The notes beneath the pieces were generated by a model. That model had not been told where the DNA came from and made no database searches. It worked only from the letters and a program-made list of their open reading frames with translations. This document shows positions 4,242-5,189 of a DNA stretch of 5,189 bases, piece after piece. The first letter of the stretch is position 1; every line of letters begins with the position of its first letter. Made by a program: the position numbers and the translations under genes. The stretch spans positions 1-5,189 of the forward strand of contig VGQR01000166.1 in NCBI GenBank assembly GCA_016882345.1, given 5' to 3'. This stretch comes from Cyanobacteria bacterium K_DeepCast_35m_m2_023. GTDB taxonomy: Bacteria > Cyanobacteriota > Cyanobacteriia > PCC-6307 > Cyanobiaceae.

Positions 4242-5189
4242 ATGAACCAAGCCTGGAGCGACCAGCTCGATCTGCTGATCCGGGCAAGGACCCCGATCCT
4301 CTGGATCCGCAGCTTCGAAGAACAGCGGGTCGAATCGTTGCTCGAGCAGGCGGCCCGACGCCTCGACGGCCGCAGTCTGCTGCGCTGGGATTTCATTGAG
4401 GGTCTCAGCGGTGCGCCCAACCGGGCGGCCGAAGCAGCCCGCAACCCGCTGGCGGCCCTGGCGGCCCTGGATGGCCTGCCGGGCGAGACCGGCGCCATTT
4501 TGTTGCTGCGCGATTTTCACCGTTATTGCGACGATGCCGGCATATGCCGGCGTTTGCGCAACCTGGCCGTGAGCCTGCAGCAGCAGCCGCGCACGATCGT
4601 GATCACGGCCCCCGAGTGGCAGCTGCCGCTCGAGCTCGACGACTGCATCACCGTGCTGGATCTGCCGCTTCCGGAGGCTGCCGAGATCAGCACCTTGCTG
4701 CGCAGCATTGCCCAGGCGGTGGGACAGCCGATCGAACCGGTGGTGCTCGAGCAGCTGACGGCCGCCTGCCACGGCCTCAGCGAACAGCGGGTGCGCCAGA
4801 TCGCGGCCCGCGCCCTGGCCCGACGCGGACAGTTGGGTGAGGCCGATCTGGCCGAGGTGCTCGAAGAAAAACGCCAGGTGATCGCCCGCAGCGCCCTACT
4901 CGAGTACTGCCCCAGCGAGGCCACCACCGCCGACATCGGCGGCCTGGAGGCCCTCAAGCATTGGCTTGAGCAGCGCCACATGGCATTTAGCGATGAAGCC
5001 CAGGCCTATGGATTGCCCCTGCCACGCGGCGTGCTGTTGGTGGGGCCCCAGGGAACGGGCAAATCGCTCACCGCCAAAGCGATCGCCCACACCTGGGGCA
5101 TGCCGCTGCTGCGACTGGATGTGGGTCGCCTGTTCGCCGGTCTGGTGGGGGCCAGTGAGGCCCGCACCCGCGAGATGATCCAGCGTGCC
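4242..5189 (+). CDS. ycf46: Ycf46-like AAA ATPase, N-terminal part (3' truncated)
   Basis: The 316 visible residues begin an AAA ATPase of the type found in cyanobacteria and some plastid genomes as Ycf46. The N-terminal region (about 1-160) has the family pattern LLIRARTPILWIRSFEE, later ILLLRDFHRY, then TIVITAPEWQLPLEL and VLDLPLPEAAEI, resembling a degenerate ATPase-like domain. A helical middle (about 165-230) leads to IGGLEALKHWL, YGLPLPRGVLLV and the Walker A motif GPQGTGKS (268-275, lysine codon at 5061-5063), followed by LTAKAIAHTWGMPLLRLDVG. Walker B, sensors and arginine finger lie beyond the right edge. Its Synechocystis relatives have been connected, as I recall, with inorganic carbon use; its client is unknown. 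ATG 4242 is three bases after the DUF177 stop and gives the expected N-terminus. The frame stays open to the last base. Confidence 0.85.
   Translation, partial: MNQAWSDQLDLLIRARTPILWIRSFEEQRVESLLEQAARRLDGRSLLRWDFIEGLSGAPNRAAEAARNPLAALAALDGLPGETGAILLLRDFHRYCDDAGICRRLRNLAVSLQQQPRTIVITAPEWQLPLELDDCITVLDLPLPEAAEISTLLRSIAQAVGQPIEPVVLEQLTAACHGLSEQRVRQIAARALARRGQLGEADLAEVLEEKRQVIARSALLEYCPSEATTADIGGLEALKHWLEQRHMAFSDEAQAYGLPLPRGVLLVGPQGTGKSLTAKAIAHTWGMPLLRLDVGRLFAGLVGASEARTREMIQRA
4536..4551. repeat. Perfect 16-base palindrome inside the AAA ATPase gene
   Basis: GCCGGCATATGCCGGC is identical to its reverse complement over all 16 bases. It lies within the ycf46-like frame (codons for A-G-I-C-R, around residue 99) and forces an ATA isoleucine codon, which should be rare in a genome this GC-rich. 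It could be a protein binding site, a small dispersed repeat, or chance. Confidence 0.6.
5079..5086. repeat. HIP1 octameric palindrome
   Basis: A second GCGATCGC lies within the AAA ATPase gene, just after the Walker A codons. Two copies in about 5.2 kb is more than a random sequence would usually give for one 8-mer. Confidence 0.8.

Noticed and set aside
4449..4466. Direct tandem repeat of the 9-mer CTGGCGGCC
   Set aside because: It encodes an alanine-leucine stretch in a helical segment; two units are too few to call a repeat element.
3867..4772. 301-codon open frame on the minus strand opposite DUF177 and the AAA gene
   Set aside because: It spans two well-supported plus-strand genes and their junction, and its translation is rich in Arg, Gln, Ala and Gly with no domain pattern. 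High GC removes stops on the opposite strand.

Overview
The window looks like ordinary core chromosome from a GC-rich unicellular cyanobacterium, probably the Synechococcus/Cyanobium picocyanobacterial group. Four things point there: a YidC without the N-terminal periplasmic domain of proteobacterial YidC, a DUF2808-type exported protein, a Ycf46-type AAA ATPase, and two copies of the HIP1 octamer GCGATCGC (661-668 and 5079-5086), a repeat typical of many cyanobacteria. The genus is inferred, not proven.

All nine genes lie on the + strand and are tightly packed; the longest gap is 88 bases. From left to right: the C-terminal part of signal peptide peptidase SppA (cut by the left edge); AroH-type chorismate mutase, overlapping sppA by ATGA; a short structured spacer; a secreted or lipid-facing DUF2808-like protein of unknown function; ribosomal protein L34 (rpmH); the RNase P protein (rnpA, TTG start); a membrane-anchored bacterial PH-domain protein overlapping rnpA by ATGA; the membrane insertase YidC with an Ig-like insertion in its exposed loop; a DUF177/YceD-like protein with paired cysteines; and the N-terminal two thirds or so of a Ycf46-like AAA ATPase (cut by the right edge).

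The centre is a cyanobacterial version of the widespread rpmH-rnpA-(yidD)-yidC block. It joins ribosome assembly (L34), tRNA 5' maturation (RnpA), 23S rRNA accumulation (DUF177) and membrane protein insertion (YidC). The usual yidD position holds a PH-domain gene, and no dnaA gene or obvious DnaA-box cluster is present. I see no intrinsic terminator with a T-run anywhere, so long polycistronic transcripts are likely, with possible internal starts before the DUF2808 gene and before rpmH. None of the genes has a strong Shine-Dalgarno sequence.

I found no mobile element, CRISPR array, tRNA, rRNA or defence system, and no convincing undescribed system. The points most worth a second look are the active-site residue swap in AroH (Asp and Gln where the Bacillus enzyme has Cys and Glu), the Ig-like insertion in YidC, the PH gene in the yidD slot, the DUF177 linkage, and the palindromic elements at the aroH end and inside the AAA gene.
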